In this document: positions 22,986-33,446 of the stretch, piece after piece | Layout of the letters: each line of letters begins with the position of its first letter | How positions within the stretch are numbered: position 1 is the stretch's first letter | Origin: Euclidia mi | Lineage: Eukaryota; Arthropoda; Insecta; Lepidoptera; Erebidae | Length of the DNA: 64,000 bases | Reading direction: 5' to 3' | Assembly: GCA_944739405.2 (NCBI GenBank) | Contig: OX123197.2 | Span: forward strand, 53,916,047-53,980,046 | Notes under the pieces: generated by a model | Told to the model about the DNA's origin: nothing | What the model saw: only the letters and a program-made list of their open reading frames with translations | The model's database searches: none | Program-made: the position numbers and the translations under genes

Positions 22986-23205
22986 AACAGTTATGTGGAT
23001 TTTGGTTTTTATGAAATTTGGAAAATGTTTATAAATATTAGGCAAATATTTAAAAAAAGATTATTTAAATATTTCGAATAAAATTAGAAAATTCTAGAAA
23101 GTTCAGGAAGGAATGGAAAGGTTAAAAAGAGACAGGAGATAGAAAAAAAACAATTGAATAACGAAAAGACAATCGAAATTAGTAGATCTAGAACATTCCT
23201 AGGGG

Positions 23206-23214
23206 TATATAAGG
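23206..23214 (+). promoter_or_regulatory. LTR promoter TATA box
   Basis: TATATAAGG, with a CCAGTTT initiator-like motif about 30 nt downstream near 23236, which would mark the U3/R border. Same elements at 31035 in the 3' LTR. Confidence 0.65.
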
Positions 23215-23468
23215 CGGTGTAGACGTGCTAAGCGCCAGTTTAAGTTGAAAAGTGGTAAAGTGAAGAAGAAAAGGAAGAAGTAAAGGAAGAAGGAAGAAGT
23301 AAAGGAAGAAAGAAGAAGTAATAAAAAGTGAAGTGAAAGTATAGTGCAGTAAAGTGCAGTGAAGTGCAGTGAAAAGTGCAGTGAAAAGTGCAGTGCAAAA
23401 AAAAAAAAAAAACGCTAGTGTTGGTGCTGTCTGCGTCGGAATTAAACGGCGTGTCGTGTGTCAAGTCG

Positions 23469-23474
23469 AATAAA
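23469..23474 (+). terminator. LTR polyadenylation signal
   Basis: AATAAA about 230 nt downstream of the presumed start of R, followed by GT-rich sequence. In the 3' LTR it would define the end of the element's RNA. Confidence 0.55.
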
Positions 23475-23529
23475 GTGTCATCAGTGCTACTCGGTGTTTC
23501 CTTTCAATCCCGTTACCCCGTCCGTAACA

Positions 23530-23550
23530 ATTGGTGTCAGAAGTGGGATT
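23530..23550 (+). other. Primer-binding site of the Gypsy-type element
   Basis: TTGGTGTCAGAAGTGGGAT directly follows the 5' LTR. TGGTGTCAGAAGTGGGA is a usual tRNA-primed site in insect Gypsy elements. The second LTR is followed by unrelated DNA, as expected for a 3' LTR. Confidence 0.7.
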
Positions 23551-23563
23551 GGAAGGACTAAAG

Positions 23564-24967
23564 ATGCCAGTCATGCCGAGGGAAGGGCCTACGACACGTG
23601 CGAGGGCTGCCGCTCAAGAACAAGGCGACTCTAACCCGGAAGTTGTAGGCAGGGAAGCTCCTTCGCAAGGAGGCGGAGCCGAAGGAGGGGTATCTACGTC
23701 CGCATGCGCAGCTAACCCGCTATCTCTCGCAGACCTCGCGGCAATATTCCAGCAAACCTCGCAGCGACTCGAATCTCGACTCGAGCAAAACTCGCAGCAG
23801 CTCAAATCCGAACTCCAGCAAAACTCGCAGCAGCTCAAATCCGAACTGCAGCAAAACTCGCAGCAACTCAGCGAGATAAAGGAGAGCCAGGATGAGATTC
23901 GCCGTTATATATCTGAGAACGCTCGTAGGATTGCCGAGATAGAGATGTGTATCGGTGAAGTGCAATCTCGCGTGACTACCATTGAGGAAGAGATGCAGAC
24001 CCGCATGGCGTCAGTAGTATCGGAAGAGGTGCAGTCCCGCATGGCGTCAGTATCAGAAGAGATACATACCCGTATAGCTACGATAGAGGAGGAGTTAAAG
24101 AAGATGAAGTCCAACAGCCCTTCGGTCTCTATCAACTCATCAAGTTCTGGTGGTTATTTAAAAGTACCATTATTCGATGGTAACACTTCCTGGGAGGCCT
24201 ACAGAATACAGTTCGAAGCCGCTTCTATTAGCAACGGTTGGGATGTCGACCAGGCCAAGTTTGCACTCATCCTGGCATTGCGTGGAGAAGCATTATCGGT
24301 GCTTGAGGCCGTAGGAAGGGACGCTACTTACGCACAGCTGTTTGAGGCTCTAGAATTCAGGTTTGGAGACGAGCACTTAAAATATGTGTTCCGAGCCAAG
24401 TTACGCAACCGCCGTCAGTATCCGAACGAATCCTTGCAGCAGTGGGCGATGGAAGTGACGAAGATGGTGCGAAAAGCTTATCAGTCGACACCCGCGGAAC
24501 AAGTTCAAAGCATGCGACTCCAGGCGTTCATCGACGGAATTTATGACGATGAAGTTAGAGCTGCCGTGCGCCTGAAACACCACAACAATGTTAAAGACGC
24601 ATTAGCACATGCTCTAGAAGTGGAGGCTTTTCGACAAGAAATTACGAGTGATCGAGACAGGGTTATTGCAGCGGAAGTAGAGAGAACTGGTCGCAGATCT
24701 TTTGTCCTAAAGTGTTATAACTGTAGAGAGTCCGGACATTTAAGGCGTAGCTGTCCGAAACATGTAGCAGAAAGGCGTAAGATTGACGCTAGTGTTCAAG
24801 TGTTGAAAGATGATCAGGAAGCAATTACAGCCAAGACTTCGATGCAAGCGCTGATCAGAAGACGGAAAGCTCCGAAAGTTCGTATTCGACAACGCACGGA
24901 TGGAAATGGTTTAACTATTGATGGAGCAGTCAATGGCTGGACACCGGTGCGACACGAACGGTTATAG
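23564..24967 (+). CDS. Gypsy-type Gag polyprotein
   Basis: 467 codons from ATG 23564 (MPVMPREGPTTRARAAAQ). Residues 70-200 form a long coiled coil with in-frame repeats of a NSQQLKSELQQ unit and of an RMASVVSEEVQS-type unit. Residues about 210-370 are the retrotransposon capsid domain (WEAYRIQFEAAS, LRNRRQYPNESLQQWA), and a single CCHC knuckle CYNCRESGHLRRSC sits near residue 385. Gag forms the particle and binds RNA. The frame is intact, so this copy could still supply or use particles. Stop at 24967, with the protease in the -1 frame. Confidence 0.9.
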   Translation: MPVMPREGPTTRARAAAQEQGDSNPEVVGREAPSQGGGAEGGVSTSACAANPLSLADLAAIFQQTSQRLESRLEQNSQQLKSELQQNSQQLKSELQQNSQQLSEIKESQDEIRRYISENARRIAEIEMCIGEVQSRVTTIEEEMQTRMASVVSEEVQSRMASVSEEIHTRIATIEEELKKMKSNSPSVSINSSSSGGYLKVPLFDGNTSWEAYRIQFEAASISNGWDVDQAKFALILALRGEALSVLEAVGRDATYAQLFEALEFRFGDEHLKYVFRAKLRNRRQYPNESLQQWAMEVTKMVRKAYQSTPAEQVQSMRLQAFIDGIYDDEVRAAVRLKHHNNVKDALAHALEVEAFRQEITSDRDRVIAAEVERTGRRSFVLKCYNCRESGHLRRSCPKHVAERRKIDASVQVLKDDQEAITAKTSMQALIRRRKAPKVRIRQRTDGNGLTIDGAVNGWTPVRHERL

Positions 24968-25443
24968 GAACTCGTTTGACAAGAAAGAATGGAAAGATTC
25001 TAACACCGTCAACTTCACCTCGACTGACGACGGCTACCGGTCAGTACATCCCAGTTAAAGGCGAACAGATGGTGGCTATAAAAATCGGTGACAGCCTTTA
25101 CTGGCAACGAGCGGTGATTGCAGACATCGTAGACGATTGTATAGTTGGGCTGGATTTCTTTAGAGATCATCAGTGCAGATTAGACATTAAAGGTGGTATA
25201 CTTAAGTGTGGCGATGTGGAAATTCCAATGAAAGGTGGTAGCATGAAGAAAGTTTTGTGCCTCAAAGAAAGCAAACTTACACATAGATCACTGGCTTCTA
25301 TAGCTACGAAGTTTAATGATTTGGTCCATGTCAATAGGAGAGCGGTGTATTATGGGTTTAAGGATGCGCGGGACGCGCATGTCTTAGAGGGGGGTAGTGT
25401 GACGGCCAATGTCATGTCAAACCGTCGTCACGAAACACAATAA
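24931..25443 (+). pseudogene. Retropepsin fused to a C-terminal pol remnant; RT, RNase H and integrase deleted
   Basis: In the -1 frame relative to gag the sequence encodes WLDTGATRTVIG (active-site DTG at 24940-24948), then IADIVDDCIVGLDFF, the second signature of retroviral-type aspartic protease. About residue 130 the protease passes into a tail that runs through the polypurine tract into the LTR, so the central pol has been removed by deletion near 25320-25360. The layout implies programmed -1 frameshifting from gag, as in many Gypsy elements; no slippery site was verified. Confidence 0.8.
25385..25397 (+). other. Polypurine tract
   Basis: TAGAGGGGGGTAG lies immediately before the 3' LTR start TGTGACGG, as expected for plus-strand priming. 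Confidence 0.65.
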
Positions 25444-25581
25444 TTAGCGGGGATTCTGGCGGGAACCTTAAAAAAGCGCGGATAAGAAAATTTTTCAATT
25501 TTAATTTTTTACTAAATATTCGGTGGTTTTTGCTTAAAAGTTGATCCAAAACAATAGTGATAGGTGTGCAAACCCGTGGAA

Positions 25582-26790
25582 ATGGTGGGAAATGAGGGGG
25601 GCGGGGATAACCCGCCCACCTCACATAAACGTCCTCGGCCTGAGGCTGGAGACGGCGGGACAGAGAAGGACTGTGGTAATGGCGGCGGCGGTGAGAATTA
25701 TGACTACATACCTTATACAAAACCAGACTATAAAAGACTTTACCCAGAAAATGCAACTTGTACAGATTTTAAAGTGTTCATAGAAGCTACAAACAATAAA
25801 GATAGAATAGGCAATAAGAGCCCTATCTATCTCAATCACATATTTTCAAGTGAGATAAAAGGAGTGACGGCTATACAGAGAATCAACGGAAATAAAATAG
25901 CAGTCATATTTAAACAGTATAATACGGCCAATAACTTTATTAACAACAGTGCTTTTCATAACAAACATGGCTTGAAAGCATTTATTCCGGCTGCGCAAAT
26001 AGAAAAAACAGGCATAATTAGATTTGTACCAGCAAACATTTCGAACAAAGAACTATACACAAAATTATCATCAATTTATGAAATAATAGCTATAAGAAGA
26101 TTCACAAAGAAGGTAGGACAAGAGCGAGTACCATTACAAACAGTTAGCATTACTTTTCTATCGAATATTCTCCCAGACAATGTACAATACGATTTGTTTT
26201 CATACCGAGTTTTCGAATATATACCCCCATTACAGCAATGTTTCCGATGCTTTAAATTTAACCACTCCGCTAGGATATGTAATGGCAAACAAAGATGTTC
26301 CATTTGTGGAGGTGAGCATTTATATAAAGAATGTGATAGACCAACAGAGATCTGCTGTTGCAATTGCAGCGGGCCTCATCTTGCAATTTCGAGATTATGT
26401 CCAATTAAGTTAAATAAAATATTAGAAAAGAAAAATAAGATAACATATGCAAGTGCTACAATCACAAAACAACACTCAAGTGATAACATTGAATTTCCAC
26501 CCTTGCCACCTCCAAAAATGAAACCAATTAACACTGTAAATAAATCTGTAAATAAGTCTGTACATACATCTGTAAATAAGTCTGTAAATACATCTGTAAA
26601 TAATACTGTACATAGTGTAAATAACTCTAGAGATGTCTCTCCTAAAGTAGACATCAAAGCCCAAATAGTTGCCAACAACGATGTACTTAAGGCCCTGGTA
26701 CAGACGTTGGTGGAACTGGGTAATAAGGGCGATAATACGCCTACCACTGTAAATACCATTAGAGAAACACTTATTAAAAACCTCAAGTAA
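25582..26790 (+). CDS. LINE copy 2 ORF1 (nucleocapsid-like RNA-binding protein)
   Basis: 402 aa from ATG 25582 (MVGNEGGGDNPPTSHKR). Gly/Pro-rich N-terminus, an RRM-like middle domain (about 60-210), three CCHC-like knuckles at about 220-270, a FPPLPPP patch, then a tandem repeat of NKSV/NTSV units made by 12-bp repeats of the GTAAATAAGTCT type. In the I and Jockey groups such proteins coat the LINE RNA. Intact frame. Stop and ORF2 start overlap as TAATG (26788-26792), suggesting coupled reinitiation. Confidence 0.85.
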   Translation: MVGNEGGGDNPPTSHKRPRPEAGDGGTEKDCGNGGGGENYDYIPYTKPDYKRLYPENATCTDFKVFIEATNNKDRIGNKSPIYLNHIFSSEIKGVTAIQRINGNKIAVIFKQYNTANNFINNSAFHNKHGLKAFIPAAQIEKTGIIRFVPANISNKELYTKLSSIYEIIAIRRFTKKVGQERVPLQTVSITFLSNILPDNVQYDLFSYRVFEYIPPLQQCFRCFKFNHSARICNGKQRCSICGGEHLYKECDRPTEICCCNCSGPHLAISRLCPIKLNKILEKKNKITYASATITKQHSSDNIEFPPLPPPKMKPINTVNKSVNKSVHTSVNKSVNTSVNNTVHSVNNSRDVSPKVDIKAQIVANNDVLKALVQTLVELGNKGDNTPTTVNTIRETLIKNLK

Positions 26791-29700
26791 TGGATCCAAG
26801 TCATACAATGTCTAAGCTACGTATTGCTCAATATAACATTCAAAGTGCTAAAAATAAAAAACCCTTACTGATTCAATTCTTACAAAAACAAAATATTGAC
26901 ATTTGCTTACTTAACGAAACATGGTTTAAAGACAATAGTTTTAGAATACCTGGATATAATATTTATAATAAAAATTCTAAAAATACTCATAATGGTGTAG
27001 CAATACTAATTAAGCCATATTTAAAGTACAAAGTTTTAAACACTAGATTTTATGAAGAAATTCAAACTGTAGCTCTGTCCTTATCTACGGTGCATGGTAG
27101 CTTGACTATTCTTTGTGTATACTGTCCTCCTTCTAGTAGACACATACGGATCAATAGACTACGTAATATTATCAATGATCTCCCAAAGCCTATATTTGTA
27201 AGTGGTGACTTTAATGCACACCACATCGCTTTTGGTTGTCTATCCACTAAGAGCAGAGGTCAGGATTTATTTAATATCATTGATGACTTGGATTTATGTA
27301 TATTAAATGATGGTAGTTTAACAACTGTTAACAACCCGAGACGAAATCCGTCTGCAATTGATGTAAGCTTTATTAGTGCTAACCTCGCATCAATATGCGA
27401 GTGGTCTGTACATGATGATGCCATGGGCAGCTATCACTACCCAACAATAACAGAGATTTCACTGCATATAGATAAATATTATATTAATCCTCCTGTTGAT
27501 AGGTTTATATATAACAAAGCAGATTGGAAAAAGTTTAAAACTATTTCTAAAACAATATTTAATGATTTAGTTCTAAAATTATATGATCCTATTTCAACCT
27601 ATAATGATTTTTGTTCTCGATTGGATAATTTAAAAGTTATGACAATTCCTAAACTTAATAAACCAAATAATTTCAAAAGTAGACCTCCAGTTCCTTGGTG
27701 GAATGACATTTGTGAAAAAAGTGTTATTGCCTCTTACAATGCATTGAAACTATATAGAAGTGATCCTACTATGGAGAACTATTTAGATTATAAAAGAAAG
27801 GATGCACTTAAAAAAAGAACCATATCAGAACAAAAGAGAATATGTTGGAATAGCTTATGTAACACTTTTAATAGAACTACTCCTATAAGTAAGATTTGGA
27901 ATCTTCTAAAAATGTTCAAAGGTATAAGAGCTGGTAATAAATCATATAAAGATGAGTTTATTTCTCAATTTCTAGATAAATTATCTGACAATAGCAATCT
28001 AAATAATATTAATAGTTTAGGCAATATTTTCTAATTAAATAATGATAATCCAAATTCAAAATTTTTGCTAGATGCTTTTACATGGTCTGAATTTAAAATG
28101 AGTTTGTTATCTCGGAAAGACACTACACCTGGTTTAGATGATTTCCCCTATTGTACTATTAAAAATTTAGATGAATTAGCACAAAAAATATTTCTTAATA
28201 TTCTTAATTTACTTTGGCATTGTAAATGTATTCCACAATCATGGAAAACACAATGTGTCATTCCGATACTCAAACCAGATAAACCTCTCGAGCTTGCCAG
28301 CTCTTATAGACCAATATCACTGTCTTCATGTCTAGGTAAACTATTTGAAAACATGATTAAAAATCGTTTGGATTGGTATATGGAATCTAACGGCATCATT
28401 CCGCATGTACAATATGGATTTCGTCGAGGGCGAAGTTGTGCAGACAGCTTCACTTCCTTAATTTCAGACCTGAAACATGCAAAAGATAATAAGTTAAACA
28501 CTGTTTGTGTATTTTTAGATGTTCAGGGTGCTTTTGACAGTCTAGATCCGGCTATACTTGTACAAGTTATGTCTAGGTTAGGTGTGCCTGGTCAACTATG
28601 TAAATGGATATATAATTTTTTGGATAGTAGAACACTTTATGTAAGGCATAATAATACATTGCATGGTCCAAAATGTGCATCTAAAGGTACAATGCAGGGT
28701 GCTACACTATCTCCTTTGTTGTACAATATATATACAAGTGAAATCTGTAAATTTGTAAATAGTAATGTAGATATTTTGCAGTTTGCTGATGATATTGTTT
28801 TGTACAGTAGTAATTATAATGTAGAAATTGCAATAGACAATATTAACAGAGCATTGTCCCAAATATTTCACTATTACAATGATGTGTTACATTTAAAAAT
28901 TAATCCCTCCAAAAGTAGTGCCATGATATTTGGAAGTGAGAACACATATTCAAAAGTAATATATAATGGAGAATTTATAAATCCAGTGAATGTTAAGAAA
29001 TTTTTAGGCATAGTATTAGATAAGAAATTAACCTTTGAGGAACATATTAAAACCATATCAAAAATGCTCTTAAAGGATTAAATATAATAAAATGTCTTGC
29101 AGGCGTTACATGGGGAGCTGACCCAAAAATATTGTCAACTTTGTATAAAAGTATAGTTAGAAGCCATTTTGATTATAGCTCATTAGTGTATATAAATAGT
29201 ACTCATGTAAATAAACTAGATCTATTGCAGAACAGGGCTTTGAGAACAATTTCTGGTGCAATGTGCTCTACTCCCATAAGGGCCATGGAAGTGGAGACTA
29301 AAATAATGCCCCTAATTTTGAGACGCATTCTACTTGCAGAGAGATTCTGTCTTAAATTAATTGCTGCAGATAACAAGAAAATAATAAACAAAATAGTACC
29401 TTCTGTATGTAGAAATCCTGGACCTCTAACAACAGGCGAGATTCTCTTAAATGGTAAATCCCCAACATTGTCCAAAATATTGCTGGAAACAGAAAACAGT
29501 TTTACTGGTATTAGAAAACAATGCCCATGGCCATGTTACTCCTTCTCTTATCAGTGTATCACACATCCCGTCAAAGAATTGCAAAATCCCATCAATAACA
29601 ATTTAGATATGTTACAGTTTATGGCAGATAATAAGATTTATTATGTTATTTACACTGATGGCAGTAAAGGAAGTGATTATGTGCGTGCTGCTATATATGA

Positions 29701-30538
29701 TCCACAAATTCAATTCTCTCAAAGCTTTGTTCTACACAATACATGCACCATATTCACTGCAGAGGCATATGCGGTTTATCAGGCATTAAAACATATTCGC
29801 CAAATTAACAATAGCAAATACTTTTTGATTGTTTCTGATTCACTGAGTTTGATTAAAGCCTTAACTAACCTTACAGTTTCTTTTAAGACAAATTATATTC
29901 TATATTTCATCAAAGAAATAATTTATCAATATTACCTCAAGCACAAAAGCATTGCTTTTCTGTGGGTACCTTCACACCGAGGTATCTATGGCAATGAAAT
30001 AGTTGATAAAACCGCATATGAAGGTAGTAATGCTATTGATGTTAGAAATGCAATGGACATTCCTATGACTGACTTCTTGCAATGTATTAATGAAAATGTT
30101 TGTAACTTATGGTTAGAATTGTGGAAGAAAGACCAAGACACTAAAGGAAAATTTTACGGCCGTATACAAGAAGAATTACCTGTTAGACCCTGGTACAATA
30201 GATTGAAGGAAGCCAGTCGAGACTTTATCACTACGATAAATAGATTGCGCTTTGGCCATAATACTGCTCCGTCACACCTTGCTAGACTTGGCATTATTAC
30301 AAGCAATACATGCCCACATTGTGAATCTCAAGAAGGAACTCAAGGAACCGTTGCACATCTTATCTTTGACTGTCAAAACTTCCTGCTTGACAGATTAGTG
30401 TTGGCTAGTGAACTCAGTGAAGTGAACATTAAGTGCGATTCTTTCTCCCGCCCGCCGCCACTCGAAGAGTTATTGAAAGACAAAAATACTTACAAACCGA
30501 TATATAAATACATTAAAAATACTGTTAAAACAATTTAA
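26790..30538 (+). pseudogene. LINE copy 2 ORF2 (endonuclease, RT, RNase H), nonsense and frameshift
   Basis: Same domains as copy 1: APE endonuclease about residues 5-225, RT about 430-720 with FADDIVLY near 665, RNase H about 945-1065, zinc motif near 1173. Lesions: a private TAA at 28032-28034 (copy 1 has GAA), the shared loss of one A near 29063 leading to a stop at 29079-29081, and the shared Tyr in place of the catalytic Asp of the SDH endonuclease motif. Copy 2 keeps the AGVTWGADP sequence that copy 1 lost by a 4-bp deletion. Neither copy could make a full active protein. Confidence 0.88.
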
Positions 30539-30747
30539 AAATTAAGTGAATGTGCAGTGTCCGTTAAAATAAAATAAGATTTGACCTAAAGGTCCAGTTA
30601 CCAGGTCATAAAATACCAAAAAAAAAAAAAAAAACAATAATTAGCAAAGAGGTTTGAAGACTATTTTATTATTTGGAAATGAGTTTTTAATTCGATGACG
30701 TATACATTTTGTCAAGTGTTCGCCAAATTCAGCATCCGTTGACAATA

Positions 30748-30814
30748 AGGCGATGGCCGTGCGGATAACGCATCCCGTTCACGTTCTGATGGCGTGGGTT
30801 CAAATCCCAGTCAT
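30748..30814 (+). promoter_or_regulatory. tRNA-like Pol III box A/box B segment, 3' LTR copy
   Basis: Same boxes as at 22919, box A starting at 30754. Both boxes are unchanged between LTRs. Confidence 0.6.
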
Positions 30815-31373
30815 AACAGTTATGTGGATTTTGGTTTTTATGAAATTTGGAAAATGTTTATAAATATTAGGCAAATATTTAAAAAAAGATTATTTAAATA
30901 TTTCGAATAAAATTAGAAAATTCTAGAAAGTTCAGGAAGGAATGGAAAGGTTAAAAAGAGACAGGAGATAGAAAAAAAACAATTGAATAACGAAAAGACA
31001 ATCGAAATTAGTAGATCTAGAACATTCCTAGGGGTATATAAGGCGGTGTAGACGTGCTAAGCGCCAGTTTAAGTTGAAAAGTGGTAAAGTGAAGAAGAAA
31101 AGGAAGAAGTAAAGGAAGAAGGAAGAAGTAAAGGAAGAAAGAAGAAGTAATAAAAAGTGAAGTGAAAGTATAGTGCAGTAAAGTGCAGTGAAGTGCAGTG
31201 AAAAGTGCAGTGAAAAGTGCAGTGAAAAGTGCAGTGCAAAAAAAAAAAAAAAAAAACGCTAGTGTTGGTGCTGTCTGCGTCGGAATTAAACGGCGTGTCG
31301 TGTGTCAAGTCGAATAAAGTGTCATCAGTGCTACTCGGTGTTTCCTTTCAATCCCGTTACCCCGTCCGTAACA

Positions 31374-32017
31374 GTATCAATGTCAGAAAGCAAGAAAATA
31401 CCAAAAAAGTCTGTCATGAATTGTCAATAAGGTCGAAAATCGCATGCACCTGTTTTTTGTAAGCCCTATCGATGGTTGATCATTTTATAGTCATTTGTTT
31501 TGTGTAGACGTTCATTTGTCTTACACAATTTCTTTTTAAACTTATTTAAGATACCTATCCCCATGGTAAAACTAGTGGCCATAATAGCTAAAGGAGATTC
31601 CTATGTTTATTAGCAAAATAGATCATATTACCAGAAAATATTCAACACTATTAGTGGTATCGTTGGGAATGTCAAATAAATCACGTCGTCACGTCGCGTC
31701 GTGTCCTTGGTAACAAATGTATATTTTTATTCCGTGCTTTTAAAAGTTTCAGGTGCATGCCTTTTTTGGTTCCACTCGCTATTTTATTTACAACTGTACT
31801 TCTGCCGTATAGCGAATCCTTCGAGTCCAAGAATCTGCCCAATCCACGAATCTGTCGAGTTGGGAATCTGCCATATCACGAATCTGTCCAATCCAGAATC
31901 TGTCGTATACCGAACAAGCGATTTGTCTTAACCTATTGTGACAACCCTACCAAAATAGGTAACAAATTTACAAGCTCTTAAGAAGCTGTCTCTCTGTTCG
32001 GTTTATTTACTCATGTG
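31374..32017. other. Sequence between the LTR element and block B, with a short minisatellite
   Basis: No gene recognised. 31823-31917 holds about six imperfect units of roughly 16 bp built on GAATCTG(C/T)C followed by a variable AATCCAC-like half. Confidence 0.45.
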
Positions 32018-32265
32018 ACTATGCTTTATAGGCGCAGAATTTGGCACATTTTATTGCTTTCAAATCTATTGGATTATTGTAATAATAGATGTGGTTTGCA
32101 AAAATAGATGAATGTCTAGTTGAAGACAAAATCTTATATTATATTCAAATATTTCATCGGTTTTAGAAATAAGTAATATCGAATTATTCACTATCACCGG
32201 TCCTTGTATGCAGGGTGACTTGTAATTGCTCGTATTCCGTTCGGAATGTGAGTCTAGGGCTAAGT

Positions 32266-32453
32266 GAAGTAATAATAATAATAATAAAGTTTATTTCAAA
32301 AGGAGATTGTAGTTTAACATTGTTTTGACATAGTAATTGATACAAGTAGGTACATTATTTATATAAGGCTACTTACAATAGGTTTATGAAAAAAAAAACG
32401 ACAATATATTATTGACTACAATATTATTGGGTGGAGAACTGTTTTCCTAGAGA
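32266..32453 (-). mobile_element. Short LINE 3' end with (ATT)n tail, private to block B
   Basis: Begins on the plus strand with (AATAATAAT)n AAAGTTTATTTC, the reverse of a tail ending in CTTTATT(ATT)n. Flanked by CTAAGT on both sides; block A has one copy at the matching place near 11975. A similar sequence lies at 49960. Confidence 0.5.
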
Positions 32454-32962
32454 GACTACTAAGTATTTATATCCCCTAGAATATAGGAGTCAACAATGGT
32501 TTGCTTTAATCGTTCTTCTACTCAGAGATCCTTTTACAAAATATTTGGCAAAAGCATTAATTGCAAAGTAGGTATATCTCTCTTTATTTTCTAAGCCTAT
32601 GTATGTATTAAGTACATGATGAGCTTTCAATGAAAATGACAACGACTTAAAAGCCTTGCTAATTAACGAGTAATAATCGATTATCTTAATCTTTCATTAG
32701 TTTGCAAGCAATCAAATGCATACTTTGATCGAGCCCTTTTATCCCTAGGACGCAGACTAGTAAGAGCTACTATGGAACCCTACATTATGTGTGGCTTGAA
32801 AACGTGCACTTGGCCGGTTTTAATGTTAATTCACGGCAGTGCGTCTGTGGAATGCATTGCCATTACAAATTCGAAGAGCAACATCATTGACTATTTTAAA
32901 AAAATTGTTATACAAACACTACTTAAATTCTTAACGTATTTAAATGTATCTATCATGTTTGT

Positions 32963-32999
<37 letters not shown>

Positions 33000-33054
33000 A
33001 TGTATGTATGTATATGTATATATATGTATGTGTGTGTGTTTTCATCAATTTTCA

Positions 33055-33440
33055 TCAGAATTACTTTCATCGACATCGCCATTATTGGTTGCGGACTTAG
33101 TGAGCGTCATTGGGGTAAAATGCGGGCACAAAACACAATCAGCTTAGTTTGACAATATTTTAATTAGTGTTGAACAATATTTATAACTTTACACTGTTGC
33201 TAAATACAAAATACAAATAATATTATCAGACAAGACCGAGCAGCGGGTTCAGAGCAACTATCTTAATTTACTTTCTCTATACTCAATAATCCAACTCGAT
33301 CTGCCGATTGCTCTCAAAGACAATGCACAGAACACCATATACCAATGTCACCATTAGCTGTCAGTTCTCCTTTTAAATTAGATGGCACCTCGACCCCGCT
33401 CGAGACACGCGTCCTGCTCTGATTGGTCATTGCCTGAACT
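33055..33440 (-). repeat. Unassigned segment, possibly a solo LTR
   Basis: On the minus strand there is a TTTAAAAGGAGAACTGACAGC promoter-like stretch and a downstream block ending near CGCTCACTAAGTCCGCAACC. No second copy or TSD was found, so the LTR idea is weak. Confidence 0.25.
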
Positions 33441-33446
33441 AGTACA

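Larger units (their letters stand above)
18200..23529 (+). repeat. 5' LTR with LINE insertion (left end missing)
   Basis: Corresponds base for base to 26026-31373. Differences seen: one nonsense change and a 4-bp difference in the LINE, A-run lengths, one C/T near 22914, and one fewer copy of a GAAAAGTGCAGT repeat unit. U3 includes the LINE; R starts near 23236; U5 ends with CCGTAACA at 23529. Confidence 0.8.
22817..23529 (+). repeat. LTR portion downstream of the LINE (U3 remainder, R, U5)
   Basis: Holds a tRNA-like segment, a TATA box, GA-rich tandem repeats transcribed at the start of R (23240-23400, GTGCAGTGAAAA-type units) and an AATAAA signal. Ends at the primer-binding site. Confidence 0.75.
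25449..30633 (+). mobile_element. LINE (RNase H-bearing, I/LOA-like group), copy 2, full length
   Basis: 5185 bp with a 5' UTR of about 130 bp, two ORFs, a 95-nt 3' UTR and poly(A). Exact 12-bp TSD ACAATAATTAGC at 25437-25448 and 30634-30645. Near-identical to copy 1 and sharing its lesions. Confidence 0.92.
18200..31373 (+). mobile_element. Gypsy-type LTR retrotransposon whose two LTRs each carry a LINE
   Basis: Order: 5' LTR (18200-23529, its start in the gap), primer site, gag, protease, then 3' LTR (25398-31373). Each LTR is a ~779-bp TGTGACGG...CCGTAACA unit with an RNase H-type LINE inserted 51 bp after its start. The LINE insertion is flanked in both LTRs by ACAATAATTAGC. RT, RNase H and integrase of the LTR element are missing, so mobility would depend on enzymes from another copy. 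The two LTRs are almost identical over more than 5.3 kb. The left TSD of the LTR element cannot be seen because of the gap. Confidence 0.75.
25398..31373 (+). repeat. 3' LTR with complete LINE insertion
   Basis: Starts TGTGACGGCC at 25398, runs 51 bp to the target ACAATAATTAGC (25437-25448), is interrupted by the LINE (25449-30633), resumes with the repeated target (30634-30645) and ends CCGTAACA at 31373. Without the LINE and one target copy the LTR would be about 779 bp. Confidence 0.8.

Noticed and set aside
31374..31384. GTAT as the TSD of the LTR element, matching CTTAACAGT before the gap
   Set aside because: The sequence after GTAT does not continue like block B after CTTAACAGT, and the left side is hidden by the gap, so it cannot be claimed.
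32962..33040. Possible CRISPR-like or functional tandem array
   Set aside because: Plain (TA)n/(TATG)n microsatellite without spacers.
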